Positions 36,961 to 50,895 of a stretch of 64,000 nucleotides of DNA are shown piece by piece (position 1 is the stretch's first letter; every line of letters begins with the position of its first letter). Below the pieces are notes generated by a model. The model saw only the letters and a list, made by a program, of their open reading frames with translations, was not told the origin of the DNA and made no database searches. Made by a program: the position numbers and the translations under genes. This DNA is from Apostichopus parvimensis (taxonomy: Eukaryota > Echinodermata > Holothuroidea > Aspidochirotida > Stichopodidae), in the NCBI GenBank assembly GCA_000934455.1, contig KN887581.1, forward strand, positions 62,001 to 126,000, read 5' to 3'.

Positions 36961-37644
36961 GTCATAGTTCATACCCGAAAAAGTGAACATAGTTATACTT
37001 ACGACGGAGATCACTAGTGGTTTCAAATTAATTTTATATCCTGCAAACAGTATAACAACAGTAAGTGACTAAAATAGCAGGTTAGCTTTTAACGGTTGGC
37101 GTACAGCACTCACTAATCTGATCTGTATTCAGTACAGTGAACGGTGCACATAGTAAACATTACAGAGAGAAATTGTTCTGTGATTATTGCGCAATGACGG
37201 AGAGCTCTCTTGGAACGCCAAACGATAACCAAAATTACATTTGCTCCTGAACTTCACAACTTAAATTACACCAACAAACTGGGTAGCACATGTCACACAC
37301 TTTGTAACACGTCTTATCTGCTGTAAATTCCGAGCTGAGATCGCAATAACATCAACAACAACCTACAGTGTAGCCACCAGCCAGCAAGGGTTCTCACAAT
37401 AGGGGGGGGGGGGTTCCTTGTCATGGAACATGGTATCATCATAAACCTATATTTATAACTTGTTGTTTTGCATGTTCATTCCTCAAAATGTAGATATACA
37501 AACATTTTCTTAGTTAGCAATATCTGCCACGTACAGCTCAGCTACCGAAATTAAGTTTCATTCCCTTTTCCCACAAAACGATGAGAATGGACAGCGAACT
37601 TTACCGCCTAGTATTTGCTATTCATATTGTGTATATCTTTTCAG

Positions 37645-40600
37645 AATGTCAGGGCATTGTTGGAGGATACCACCATGGGGCAATATATTATTAATGAGAT
37701 TGAGTAAGTAAAAGAAGAATGACATTCGTTAGACTTGTCGTTGCATACATCGTTAACCCCTACGGAGACAGGTAACGCATTGTTTGTAAGTCCAGAATCC
37801 TTCATGTGCACAGTTTGTAATGACAGATTAGAAAGCTCTGATTGGCCAACAGTACCCCGTCTGACAGTACATACTGACTCTGTGAGTTCACTGTATAGCA
37901 TGCTGTTCATAATCAATTGCAAATACTGTTCTTTAGGGTTGCTGTTTATCATTTTCAATGATGTTTTTACTAACATGCAAAGGTTAATTGATGATTTATT
38001 CTGACCCCAAGAAATAATTCAGTTCAGGCCATGTAACAAGTAAGTTGCCTATTTGGGTGCAAATGAATTACGCATACTGCATTTCAGATTTTTTTTTTAT
38101 AGTATTACAGTTTACTAAAGTATACCATTTTTTAACTAACAGTGCGCTCTTTACATAAAATTTAGTGCATAGCTCCACAGTGTAAGACAAGCCTATATGC
38201 TTGTGATGAACAATATAAACTACTAATTTTATTTCATTGCAACAGATAGAAGTCAGTCGTTAAGATTAGAATGGCTAGGGCAATTATAGAAGAATTTCCA
38301 ATTCTCAAAGATGATGAAGGTTATGGTTTGGTAAGTATATCTTTTACTTCATCAGATATTGGTTGCTGAAGAGGGCAGGGCTATTTAAAGGGGCCTGGAT
38401 GTTTTTTTTTTTTGGCTAATATCCATTTTGTGACCTTGGATATTAAGATTCTGAGTATTTATGTGTTTTGTGATGTGTTCTTGGTTCCCATTTACCCTCT
38501 GATGTGCCAGCGACATAAATCGCTGAGAGAGTGTGTGTATGTGTGCGAAAGCTTTGTATGTTGTTTCCCGTTCAGCAGACTACACATTATCTTCAGGGGA
38601 TAAATTAATATACTTGTAGTCAGATTAGTCTGTACAAGCCTCCTATGCATTATTTGCAGAGAATTATCGTTACCATCAATAATGTGTATTGCTTAATAAA
38701 CAGTTACTATTAAGAAGCTTGTTTGTAATGTAGAATGTTTTGCTCTCTTTACCATACAGGAAGCATGCAATACTCCTGGTAAAGGCCGCCATACGGCAAC
38801 ATGGTGGATTGAAGAAAGACTTCGAAATGTCAGACGAAGTCATTGCGACGAGCAAGTTCCATTGATTTCTGCTACTTTACCACCTAAGTAATTTCTGTCT
38901 TTCTTGTGTATGTTTCAAAAAGTTTACTGTCATTATATTGATAAATTAACTGTTTATTACTTGCTTTAAAATCTGATCTATCGCTTGAAGAGTGCCAAAG
39001 CATGGTAGAATGGTTGAAGCACAACATGACACCACACAACTCACCTCCTTCATGGAGAAGACAGCTGTGAAGAGGGCAGAGTGGATCCGTAAATATCCAG
39101 GGCAACCATTTACCAAGATATTGCAGGAATATCCACGACATTTGTATACACCTGGCATGGTGAGTTACCCTAACCACAGGATGTAGATGATTTTGGATGA
39201 ATGCTAAATAGATTCAAATGTATTCCCCCCTCCCCTCCACTTGTTCAACCCTGGCATATAGCTTTGTCACTGCATATAATGTACCAGTGTAAGAAACATG
39301 TCTTAATAAACATACTATGTACTCTTTACAAATTCTTACCGATACAGCAAATGTAACTGGATGTCTGAAGTTCAGACTCTTATAGCCATTGTTATGTAGT
39401 AAAATACTATGAAATTAGGAAATTTATGCAATAACAGACAACAATTTTATCCTTGAATCTTGGCATATTGTCTATCAATCTCAGGAGGCCTCACTGAATG
39501 TATGCATGAAAGATTGTGGAAGAAATTGAGGAAACTGATCCCATGGAGGCCAAATGTTTGACAGTGGATCTTTGCACCTCACGTCATAGTGGGTGTTATT
39601 TTTTTTTTTTGGGGGGGGGGTTCTCTTTTTGATTGTTTAGTTGACCAGCATTCCAAAAATCGGCCAAAACAAATTAAATTTGACTGTCATACAGGTAGAA
39701 TTGGATTTCGGTGCTTTGTTTCCGGAGGTAACAGATAGGATGTGTATGCTGTGGACTGCAACATCTGCCAGTGAAGTTTTGAAGTATGCCAGCTTGCAAG
39801 GAAAGTGGCAGTCTTACCTGCATATAACTGCATCTGATGTGGGTAAGTAGGTTACACTGTGGGTGTTTCTTCGAAAAGTTTGGTTAGAAGGGACCACAGC
39901 ACCACACTGCAATTTAACCCACTCTCCTCCATTCTCTTGTACCCATTTCTCCGTTTATTAGCAACTTTCAGATTAAACCCACCAGCTTTGATTTTAAAGT
40001 GGTCGAACATTTACTTTTGTGATCCTTTTTTTCTTGGGGGGGGGGGGGGGAGGAACATGCCTTTGGGAAGACATTATATTGTGTGAAGGTTAAAGTTTCA
40101 ATGGAAAGATTTAATCATTGGGGTAACAAGTCAAATTGATATGACAAAAGTAACCCCAAGATAATCCTATGAGTGTTTTTTATAGCACAGTTAGAGGTAG
40201 TCTGTAATGACCCAAATTCTAAGCATTGTATAATTTCTAGAAGTTTTAAAAAAGTGCTTTCCTGGAGGACTTTACTCTCAAAACTCTTCTCACATATTCT
40301 TAATGAACACACAATGTGGCTGAATGTCCCAATGAGGTAAATTTCAGTGAAGGTGGTAGAAAAAGTAGTTTAATAAATTTTACCAATGGTGTTCATATTT
40401 AGTGAATATTTGGCTTATCTAGTGTGAAATTAAATTTTGCAAAGTTATTTATTTACACTCACGATCCTATTGTAACAGATTACTGACAAATTGTAATACG
40501 AAGCATCCCATACAGATGAGTATGCATTAAGGCTGTTATGTAATAATTTGCATTCTCTTTGCAATTTGCAAGCTTTCAGTGTAGTGCGCAATATATCCTG

Positions 40601-40981
40601 TACAGTGTTAACACAAAAATATGATGAATTTTAAGTTAGTAACCAGCATCAACTTAAGACTTAAGACTTTTGGCATTAATCATGAGGAGAGAGTTCTGAA
40701 GCACAGTAAGGGCAGTATTTTCAACATTAAAATTGCTCCGTTTTGCAGTTGACACCAAAGCAGATAGGATAATGAACTATGAAAATTGATACCCTAACAT
40801 AAGCAATACTTTGAATATATTAGGACGATCATTTTTCTTTTTTACAATAGCAAGACCAATGTTTCCTTCACTGTTCTCCCATGCACCCTTCCAGCTGGAG
40901 AAGGGGAATAAAGAGGGCCAGTATCGATGAATCCTTGGACTCTTACATTGATATTAAGCCACTAAGAAAATTTAGCTAGCC
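37645..40981 (+). pseudogene. C-terminal exons of the copy B transposase-like gene
   Basis: Six exon-like segments have good splice signals. 37645-37703: NVRALLEDTTMGQYIINEI, then GTAAGT. 38246-38330: MARAIIEEFPILKDDEGYGL, ending TTTG|GTAAGT. 38760-38887: EACNTPGKGRHTATWWIEER then LRNVRRSH. 38991-39159: EWIRKYPGQPFTKILQEYPR then HLYTPGM, ending ATG|GTGAGT. 39695-39842: VELDFGALFPEVTDRMCMLW then LKYASLQGKW. 40851-40981: RASIDESLDSYIDIKPL, then TAG. Phases join cleanly at TTG|GAA, AA|A and ATG|GTA. This tail follows the catalytic domain in the family as I recall it. The join between the first two exons is out of phase, so at least one indel is present. It ends just before the foldback element. 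Confidence 0.6.
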
Positions 40982-40999
40982 TAGGCACGGAAGGAAGCA

Positions 41000-41920
41000 G
41001 GTCACTTCGCCCAACAAGCATTTCGCCCAACTGCCATTTCGCCCAACCTTACCATTTCGCCCAACCAGCCTGGAAATTTCGCCCAACCAGCCTGGTCATT
41101 TCGCCACACCTTGATTAAATATGATACTTTAGTATGGAAACGTTCGGAAATTGTTAACGTTACGGGATACGAACCGAATATTAAGGAAACTTGAAGTCCT
41201 GGTTAAATTGATTACATATGCGGTAACATATGTGGTTACATTTATACAGTGGTTACATTGATTAAATATAGTACTTCAATATTACGGACGGGTTTTATAT
41301 TTCATTTTTTTTTTCTCAATTTAATAAGGAAACGTTCTGGAATTGGTAGTCGCTAGGATTGATTAGTGTTTTAGGGGTTAGGTTTGTTTGTATAACATTA
41401 AATTAACACTATGTAGAAGTATATAAACACCTAGCTGCTGTGAACAATACCCTTCATCAATGCATGGCGGACTTGATTAACGCTTGACCGAAGTCATGAA
41501 GCAGAACAATAGCTGTGGATTAATAAACCAAATTGAAGTAGTGAATTAGAAAAGGTGATATTATTCCACACCGATTCCTCTTGTTTGTGTAATAAAATAA
41601 CTTCCATTGTATGCGTAACCGCCTAAAGTACTGTAATCCTCCCATTATACCCGAAATAACTGCTTAGACCCCGATCGATATCGAGCGGACCTCATTTTAT
41701 TTACCTACCACCAAGTAACATAACCCAAAATAAATGAAATTGAACTAGTGAAATAGAAAAAGTAATATTATTCTGACTGAATATTAGTCCCAAAAAAAGT
41801 TGGGCGAAACGCCCAACTAGGTTGGGCAAAATGACTATGCTGGTTGGACGAAATTGACCAGGCTGGTTGGGCGAAATTGACCAGGCTGGTTGGGCGAAAT
41901 GGCAGTTGGGCGAAGTGACC
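41000..41920. mobile_element. foldback-type element with tandem-repeat inverted ends
   Basis: The left end reads GGTCACTTCGCCCAAC, followed by repeats of about 22 bp containing ATTTCGCCCAACCAGCCTGG. The right end is the reverse complement, finishing GTTGGGCGAAGTGACC. Each arm is about 100-110 bp and the interior is AT-rich and non-coding. GCCTAGGCAC lies just outside on both sides (40979-40988 and 41926-41935), separated from the tips by 11 and 5 bp. The internally repetitive arms fit foldback or non-autonomous DNA elements. Confidence 0.7.
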
Positions 41921-42087
41921 AGAAAGCCTAGGCACAGTCAATGATATATGGATACTGGCCCATACCAAGGCTGCCAACGTCAGTGGTCGACTTATGTACA
42001 GAAGTGACAGCTGTGTTGGGGCCAATATGTGCTAAAAATGTACGTGACGCTCAAACCTAATGTAATATTATAATTATATATTCGGTA

Positions 42088-42756
42088 TGTAATGTTGTAA
42101 AGGGACTCGCGAGAGAGAGGTACTGGGGTATCTTGATGCCGTATTTCACGCTTCTTCAGGAGACGTCTCGAACGGGCGATAGAGGAAAACACTGACAGTT
42201 CTCACAAAAACAAGTTGACAAGATAGGATTTGATTAGTGATTCGTTATAATTTCTTCTCTGTCGATTCTCTTCTCTAATTAAATAAAATTATTAGTTTGC
42301 CGTTAACATAAATACCAAAAATACAATGATCTGACTCCGTCAATAACGCAACTCGAAGTCACGAACTTGCGGGACCATGCCGCTTTTTATAAAACACTCC
42401 ACCGAAAATCCCACTGCGCATAGTCAGAAGGCAGCTCATAACCTGCCCATCCTGCATTAACTAACGATATAAAAATCAGTGCATAAAGCACTGATCTGCC
42501 CTGATTGGTTGTGAGTTTGGAAGTCCACCCCGTTTTATGGAAATTACCCCATACCACGTGAGAAGAGCCATCTCGAATGTTCCACAGATACATCGGATCT
42601 ATTTTCGGGACCCTGTAACATGATTCAATAAGATAGTTAAAACTTCTCGTGGGAAAACTGAATCCTCGACCCAGATAAATATTTTAAAGGGCCTGTACGG
42701 TCTCTCGATGGAGCGTTTCAGGAACATCAAGGAGGCAGTATTACTATTTCATAACA
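42088..42756 (-). repeat. 3' LTR of the Gypsy element
   Basis: About 669 bp, ending TTTCATAACA. Nearly identical to 50222-50895. Downstream LTR in minus orientation. Confidence 0.85.
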
Positions 42757-44400
42757 TCCCCCTGAATGTTTTGAAATTTTGGATACTCCAAAATTTTAAC
42801 ATCATACTGCTTTAACTTATCATATCTCAAGAAGGTAGTGTAAGCACATTCATTAATATTCATTGACTTCAATAAATGGTCTGCATGTATCTCAAAGGTT
42901 AACATCTTGGTTACGAATTATTAAAAAGATGATATGTTATATACATTGACATTATCTCCATGAAAATAATTTTTTTTTTGTGTACCTCTTCAATATTGAT
43001 GACATCATATGATGTAATCTAAAAAATATATATCATGAAGGTATCTTAAAGTTACATGACACAGCAAAATATGCAGTATCTGTTACAAAATACATTTATG
43101 CATTTCATACATCAATAATACATTTTGATAAAAAGTCAAATCATGCCGTGATTGGGGTGAGATCAGAGAATACCGGACTTAGTTATCTTTTGACTCAACA
43201 GAACACCTTAGCGTTCCATAAAAAAATTCGTACATTAATGAAAAGGACCTTAAAGTATTAGAAAGTCATTTAAAAATCTCCTCTTTAATGAAGGCATAGT
43301 TTAAAAACTGCTTTGAAACCTTGTGAATCATATACATCCACTTCAAGAAAATAAAAAAAATGTGACTCGATAGCATGGTGACCCTAATTATGCACTCTGA
43401 AATGATAGTCTAGTAAAGTACCAAAGTACTAGATATTCGATACCATAAAAGAGACCCCATAGACTATGACATGAACACATCTTTCTTTAAATTTACATAT
43501 TATTTAACATGTTGTCTTTTGAACTTGTTGCTTCATGAAGAAATTGACTTTTGCATGAATATTGGAGGAAAAGAAAATATATACATAATTTCCTCAAAAG
43601 ATCTATACTTTCATTTGCTTGGATAACTGTTGCTGTAAGCAAAAGTTGCACATCACCAATGCTGTCTCTGCATAGCCTTCAATATAACATCTATGATGCA
43701 ATGTAAATGTCTTTAAAATATTTTCTCAATATATGGAAACCCATGTTGCTAATATTCCGAATAGGTTGTAATTGCCGGGTAAACGTTTGACCGAATCCAT
43801 AAGGATAGATAAGGTGTACTCATTACACATTTGTTATAAAAGATGAAACTAGGTCACTTGGTGGTGTTTTTAACAATAGAGCTTATATTGTTACACCATA
43901 CAGTACAATGACTTCCACTTAATAGGTATGCAGGTAATTGCCATGACGCATCCCATTCATACAATCGTGTGTAAAACACATGTTCGTCTGAACTTAAGGC
44001 AATATGCAGTTAGACATACTAGGCAAATAATGTTTGCAACAACCTGCCTGGATTGCCTGTAATGTTCAATCCATTTTCCAGGAGAAAATTCATTATTTCC
44101 CCTGTGTTGGAATATTTTCCTACACTCCACCAAAAATCATGACTCTTAAAGCCTGATGGAAAACATGCTGTCTGATAGGTGACCAGAACCTGTAATTCAC
44201 CCAATTTTGTATCGAGCACGTTGGACTTTCATGTCTCCTTGTGGAGCATTTGCCAAAAATTTCTTTTGCCTAATATGCTATCTTTGATGGAAGGATATGG
44301 AAGTGCTAATCCTTCATTACGTGCTCTTTTCTCTAGAAAGGATTCAACATTCATTGGCTTAGTGGTCACAAGACACATGATGTGATCTGAAGTTACCCCT
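42757..44400. other. non-coding interior of the Gypsy element
   Basis: Between the end of the integrase region and the downstream LTR no envelope-like or other domain was recognised, only AT-rich sequence. Confidence 0.5.
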
Positions 44401-47400
44401 GGCAAAATGTTACCAAACTCATCATGAAACTAAATATGTGCATCTTGCATGACATTAACATTTTCTGCGTTAGAAGTGTTACTACTGAAAACATTTCGCA
44501 ATTTGTGAATGTTAGTGATATTCTTAGTTTCAGAGGATGCTCTTACAAAACATGGTTTAAGCCTGTTATAATTGAATACATCACTAACAATTTCTCCTTT
44601 GAGAGTGGCCAACAAATAATGAGTCCTATCCAAAACTTGATGGATCACTAGTGGTCCACACCATTCTGCAGCAGTTTTGCGAGAGTTTGCTGTCCAGGAG
44701 GAAGACGTTGGCTTATATAGATACACCAATTGACCTGTTCAATAATATGGAGCTTTGTCCAGTTTTCCACTTATCTTAACATTTTGAGCATCTTCTTGCT
44801 TCTTTTGGAAGACCAACATTACCCTTGACAAATGATGAAATCGTCTCTTTAACAATGCGGCATATTCTCCATGAGATTGTCATAATCCTGCCATTGGATT
44901 GAATGATAAATTTGTAAGATTTGGCGGCTTACGTCCAAATGCAAGTTCAAATGGGCTATAGTTACCCAACTGAGGAGAGGAAAATGTGTTATATGCATAG
45001 GCTGATGTTGGGACAAACCGTACCCAAACCGTACCAAACTGATTTAAGTTCACTTTGAGGAAATTTGAAAGAGTCTGAATGTGTCTTTCAACCTGTAAGC
45101 TTCCATGATTGCTTACACTGATGAACTTTTGTTCAATGCCTAAAGCTTTACTTAAGAGCTCCACTAATTTTCCTGTAAGAGAAGATGCCGCATCACTTAT
45201 GATACAAGATGGTGGACCAAAGGTTGTGACTACCCTCTGCAATAATGCTTGACATATTGTTTCAGCATCAAGAGTCTTAAGAGAAACACATACAACAAAT
45301 CTAGTGATCTCATCACAAACAACCATGAAATGTTTAAATCCTGTAGCCGTTGTGGGCATAGTCTTGAAATCCAGACTAAGTCTATCAAAGGGACGATAAG
45401 AATCAGGAATGCGAGCATGATATTGTCTTAATTTGTGCGTTTTTTACGGAATTCTTGACAACGAAGACATGACTGAATATAATTACTGGTGCGTTAAAAC
45501 ATATTGCGCAGATAGAAATGCTGTTTAATGGTCACAAATGTACGCATTTCACCCTGATGATTACTTAACAAGTCATCATGATATCGAGATATTATTTGTT
45601 CCACCATAGTCTCAGGTACGACTAACTGAAGAGTCATCTTAGCGTGATTAGTCTCATGCAAAAATATCGTGAATAACAAACTATTACATAACAAATAATC
45701 CTCTGCTTGAGAACCAACAGTTCTAGCATGCTTAACATTACTTGGAATAATGTCGTGTGCAAGAAAATCATCAATTGGTTTGTTGTAAGGACAAGTTTGT
45801 TGTTGAATTTGCAACTCTTTTACATCAAATGGCAGATCATAGTTTTTTATCACCTTTCCTTGAATTGCCTTCATGACTTTATTCAATTCCTTTTGTTTTG
45901 GAATGTGCCCTGTAACCAAATGATCAATGTTTGTAATGACTGGCTTTGGCTGAGCAAATCATTCTGGATGTGGTCCTCTGACTACCTCTTCCACCCTATG
46001 TCCACTCTGATCCACTGATCTTGGGTCAGAAGGTTGAGAAACACTTGTAAAATTGGGCACAACTAGTATATCATGGCTATATGTATGTCGATTTGCACTA
46101 GACATAGTAGGCCTTTGAATATATGTATCTCTCTTTGTCTTTACAAATTACTGGTGTAGTCCTCTTTTGTGACTCAGATTGTGGACTCTGTGTAACATGA
46201 TCATTAGAATGTGTTGCCTTAGGACCGGATGTCCTTTTAACTCTATTTGTTGATTCTTTGGCTGAGGAATCCTGCGTGGACTCCTTGGTGACTTTATTTG
46301 TAAACAAATCTGGAACTTTGACCACCATCGACCTTGCCTTTGACCTTGTCATGATTGGATTAAATGTCTCCTTAGGTCGAGTTGAAAAATCATCATAAGA
46401 ATTGACCTCTGGAGCAACCTTATCTGTTTCAGAGTGGAATTCCTGTGGTGCTGTAGACAAATAATCTGGCAAAACGAATTCTGAGCCCTTTTTATAACCA
46501 ACCTGGAATGTATATTCTGACAATTTGAACAGAAGCTTGCGGAAGCGTCAAGTTGCTGGTTCTTGTTTTGATTTAAACAATTGAACAATGGCCGAGTGAT
46601 CAACATATGCCTCAAATGATACATTTTGCAAGAAATGTTTGAATGCTGTCACATTAATAAATAGACTCATCATTTCTAATTCAGTGACACTATACCTCTG
46701 ACATGCTGGTGGTAATACCTTAGAGTAATATGCAATAATATTCTCTTTGCCGTTAACTCTTTGTGTCAGGTATGATCCTGTTGCTACTCGTGACGTGTCG
46801 CTATATCATACAAAACCACATCTTTCTGTGGCATATGCAATATAGGTGGATTACACAACAACTCTTTAATATTTTGAAATGCACACTGATGTTCCTCTGT
46901 TACGACTCAAATGATGTAAAGGTTTCAATAGTGCTTGAATATTTGGGGGAAATGAAGCCACGTAATTAACCGCACCCACAAATCGTCTTAATGACTTAAC
47001 ATTGTGTGGTTTCGGTGTGTTCCTGATCGCTGCACATCTGTCATGCAAAGGTTGGATACAAGCCTCACCTGGGGTTATTGAGAGCAAATGTCCCATATAT
47101 CGGACTGAATTTTGAAAAATGCAACAGTTTTTCGGAGAGATTTTTAATCCGTTGTCCATTAAAAGCCTTAAAAATTGCCTCTAGGTGTTGTTGGTGAGAT
47201 TGTTTGTCTGCACTGTACACAATAATATCGTCATGATAAGCAATACAGAACCTATTTGAATTTGGGATCGTTGCGAAAATATCATTAATTTGTGACTGAA
47301 AGATTGCTGGAGATAAATTCAATCCGTGTGGTAGGCGTTTATAATAATAATGCTTTCCTCCATGAAATGAAGCAATACCTGTATATTGTTGTGCATGAAC

Positions 47401-50221
47401 ACTGAGTGGCAGACAGAAGAATGCAGACTTTAAATCAAAAACACCCAGAATTTTGCTTCCAGAGTATCCTATGGTACGGGTAGTCTCATTCAGTAATGGA
47501 AATGGGTGATTGAGACGTTTTATTTCACTGTTGAAGTAGCGAAAATCTGTGTCAACCCGTTTGTTTTTTGTTCTCTTCTTTGGAATGAGGAAAACCGGTG
47601 AGGTATAAGACTGATGTCCTACCGCTAAGATTCCTAATCGCACTAATTTGTCAAGTTCACTGGCGACAATGATTTTGTCCTCATCTGAAAGTCTATACGG
47701 ACGTATGTAAAATGGCTCATCATTAGTAAGAGTAATATCAGCCTCATAATTTGGACAGTGAGATAATTCACCATGAAGAGAAAATGCATCTCTATGTGAG
47801 TCTAGAAATTCATATATGCTTTCTGTTTCTGAGGCATTTAGAATACTTTGTAAAAAATTAATGTTTTCTCTCATGATTTGCTGTTCGGATTTGGAAACCA
47901 GGGGATCATCGGCTGTTAAATGTGGATAACGATGTAAATTATATCGTGTAATTCCATGACGATTCTCTTTAGAATTAGAATCGGTTCGAAAAAGAGGTGG
48001 TTTTTCGATGTCTCTCATAACATTGAGAACATTTAGAGAATCAGTAGGTATGTCTTCTGTGACCGTAATGATATCTGCTAAATTTAAATGAGCCACTGTG
48101 CGAGAAGGATGCAGACAAAATTTCCGGTTACCCATGTTCCTTAGTAGAATCTTTGCTCTACCTTTATGCATTTTCACTAACATTCGTGAAGGACACATAC
48201 GAGATATTACAGGAAACGGTTTAATAACCACATCTGCATTTCGTGCATATAGTGGAAGACGTCCCTGTACAGTAATGTATCTTTGCAGACCTGGGTAAAT
48301 AAAAAATCTCTGCACAGGCCTTAGGAAAACTTTGGCTTGTTTAATTCTAAAACAGTTTGTGGTAATGTACAAAGATCCATTCAATTCCTTGAGAGTTTGA
48401 CTACATAAATTTAAGTCAATACCTGTCAGGTTTGCAGCGATTAAAGCAGAAAGCTGAAATTCATGACCCTGAATATTGACCTGAAATGTTATCGTGCTAT
48501 ATGCATGAATAAACTGACCATTACCCCCACTTTAGGTTTACTACATCAACTGAGAATGGTTGTATAGAGGATATAAATACTTTTAATTTTGCACTTTACT
48601 TGCTACTTTGTCTGGAGTCACTGTATGATGAGTGCTATCAAAAGTGCTCCCTACTGAAAATTCTGAGGTGCTACTTTGTTTACATTAGCCTCCATTTCAT
48701 GGCCTATAGGTGAATTTGACAGTATTGTGCAAAATGACCTCGATTTTGGCAGTAATAACATGTGATTGAAGGATTCAAATATGGTAACCTTCTCCTTTTT
48801 ATCATTCCGACCTGCCCTAGGATCACGAGAACTACATCTTTGCCTCATATCTTGAGGATTGTCTTGTGATCTTGACATACGTGACTGATCAAACTTAGTT
48901 TCCAATGCCTGAATTTTGTTACACAACTCGTGTATCTCAGAATATGCATAAGTATTAGCAGCCTGAACAGAAGACGCTTTGTCTTGCATTGCCATAACTG
49001 GTTCGGAAAAAACTACGGGTTGACTTTGTATTTGTAAGTCAAAATAACCTTTAACTTTCATGACCAAATCTGCAATTGTTGCATGTGGTGATGCAGACAT
49101 TAACACTGCTGAGCGGCATTGCAAAGGCAGGGTCGAGATGAATTTCTCTTTCATTTGATCCTCACCATAACTTAATCTGTAGCTTTGTAAATTTTGGCCA
49201 AATGAGCTTGAGCTGTTTCACCTGGCGTATAGCTTAATGTGTGAAATGCCTGCGATTTTGCGAAGGAAGAGGTCCCTGGACTGAAACGAGCAAAGAATTG
49301 CGTCGTGCGAAGATGAGCAATACTGGAAACAAATTTGTTTTCAATCCAGAGTCTGGCTTGGCCTTTAAGTGTTCGCTTAAATATGCGGCATATTTCTGTT
49401 AATTCTTCCGCTACAGGAGGGGTTTGGGACGGCAATTTATGCAGCTTTAAATAATCTTCAAATCCCAAAAAATTAGCTACCGCTAAATCTGCATTAATCA
49501 CATCGCCCTGAAATCGTGATGGCAAAAAATCAGTGGGCCTATGTTTCTGCATAACAGAGGTCGAAGTATCCTGTTTACTGACGGACATTATGCCGAACAC
49601 AATTAGGCTAGTTACGAGTATACAACATGAACCTAGGCTTATTTGAACACACTATCGACCGCAATACAAATATGCAATACATGGACACGATTAAAATAAT
49701 TTATCGGTACACTCTGATCTCAAAATAGGGGGTGTTTGGATATAAATTGGCATGATTTCATTCACCCTTAACTAAGAACTGGTACTGCAAACGATGAAGT
49801 CCCTCGGCTAGTAGCAGTTGTAGTAGCAGGTAGGCCTACATCTCGTAATAACTGCAGATTCGTTCGCCGTTAACATCGGGTACAGCCTACTCCTAGATTG
49901 CGAAAATGTTCAGTTCTGATGTTTAGAGCTGTAGTTTACTACGTACTAGTTGCGCGAATGTTCAAACGCGAACTGTATGCTGGGTTGATTCCATGGGTTC
50001 CGGCATCCGTTGTACAAGCTTAGGTTAGTATAGGCTGACTTCCATCGTAGAGTGTGTCAGTTAGGCTATGTCGTGAACATACGTTATGTTCGTTAAAAGA
50101 TCTCCTGTTCGTTATTGAGCGTAACGAACGAAAGTTGTTAAAAGTGACGTTACCGTTTTGTTCCTGAAGAAAGCAACCGTTCTCCACCATGTAATATTAT
50201 TACGAGCCCACGACTTCTGCA

Positions 50222-50895
50222 TGTAATGTTATAAAGGGACTCGCGAGGGAGAGGTACTGGGGTATCTTGATGCCGTATTTTACGCTTCTTCCGGAGACGT
50301 CTCGAACGGGCGATAGAGGAAAACACTGACAGTTCTCACAAAAACAAGTTGACAAGATAGGATTTGATTAGTGATTCGTTTAAATTTCTTCTCTATCGAT
50401 TCTCTTCTCTAATTAAATAAAATTATTAGTTTGCCGTTAACATAAATACCAAAAATACAATGATCTGACTCCGTCAATAACGCAACTCGAAGTCACGAAC
50501 TTGCGGGACCATGCCGCTTTTTATAAAACACTCCACCGAAAATCCCACTGCGCATAGTCAGAAGGCAGCTCATAACCTGCCCATCCTGCATTAACTAACG
50601 ATATAAAAATCAGTGCATAAAGCACTGATCTGCCCTGATTGGTTGGAAGTTTGGAAGTCCACCCCTTTTTATGGAAATTACCCCATACCACGTGAGAAGA
50701 GCCATCTCGAATGTTCCACAGATACATCGGATCTATTTTGGGGAAAAGACCCTGTAACATGATTCAATAAAATAGTTAAAACTTCTCTTGGGAAAAACTG
50801 AATCCTCGACCCAGATAAATATTTAAAGGGCCTGTACGGTCTCTCGATGGAGTGTTTCAGGAACATCAAAGAGGCAGTATTACTATTTCATAACA
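50222..50895 (-). repeat. 5' LTR of the Gypsy element
   Basis: About 674 bp, with the same terminal words as the LTR at 42088-42756. Upstream LTR in minus orientation; the gag region follows after about 600 bp of leader. Confidence 0.85.

Larger units (their letters stand above)
42088..50895 (-). mobile_element. Ty3/Gypsy LTR retrotransposon fossil
   Basis: Minus orientation, bounded by two LTRs of about 670 bp; the left boundary is uncertain by about six bases because TGTAATGTT and TGTT starts are both possible. A purine tract adjoins the left LTR. Parts in minus-strand order, rounded: gag (about 49.6-48.6 kb), reverse transcriptase (about 48.4-47.1 kb), RNase H (about 47.0-46.0 kb), integrase with zinc-binding, core and C-terminal parts (about 45.9-44.4 kb). 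A 1.7-kb stretch without a recognised gene lies before the downstream LTR. The order RT, RNase H, integrase places it in Ty3/Gypsy. The coding region is broken in roughly six or more places. LTRs differ by about 2-3%, so the insertion is fairly recent. No clear target duplication was found. Confidence 0.85.
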
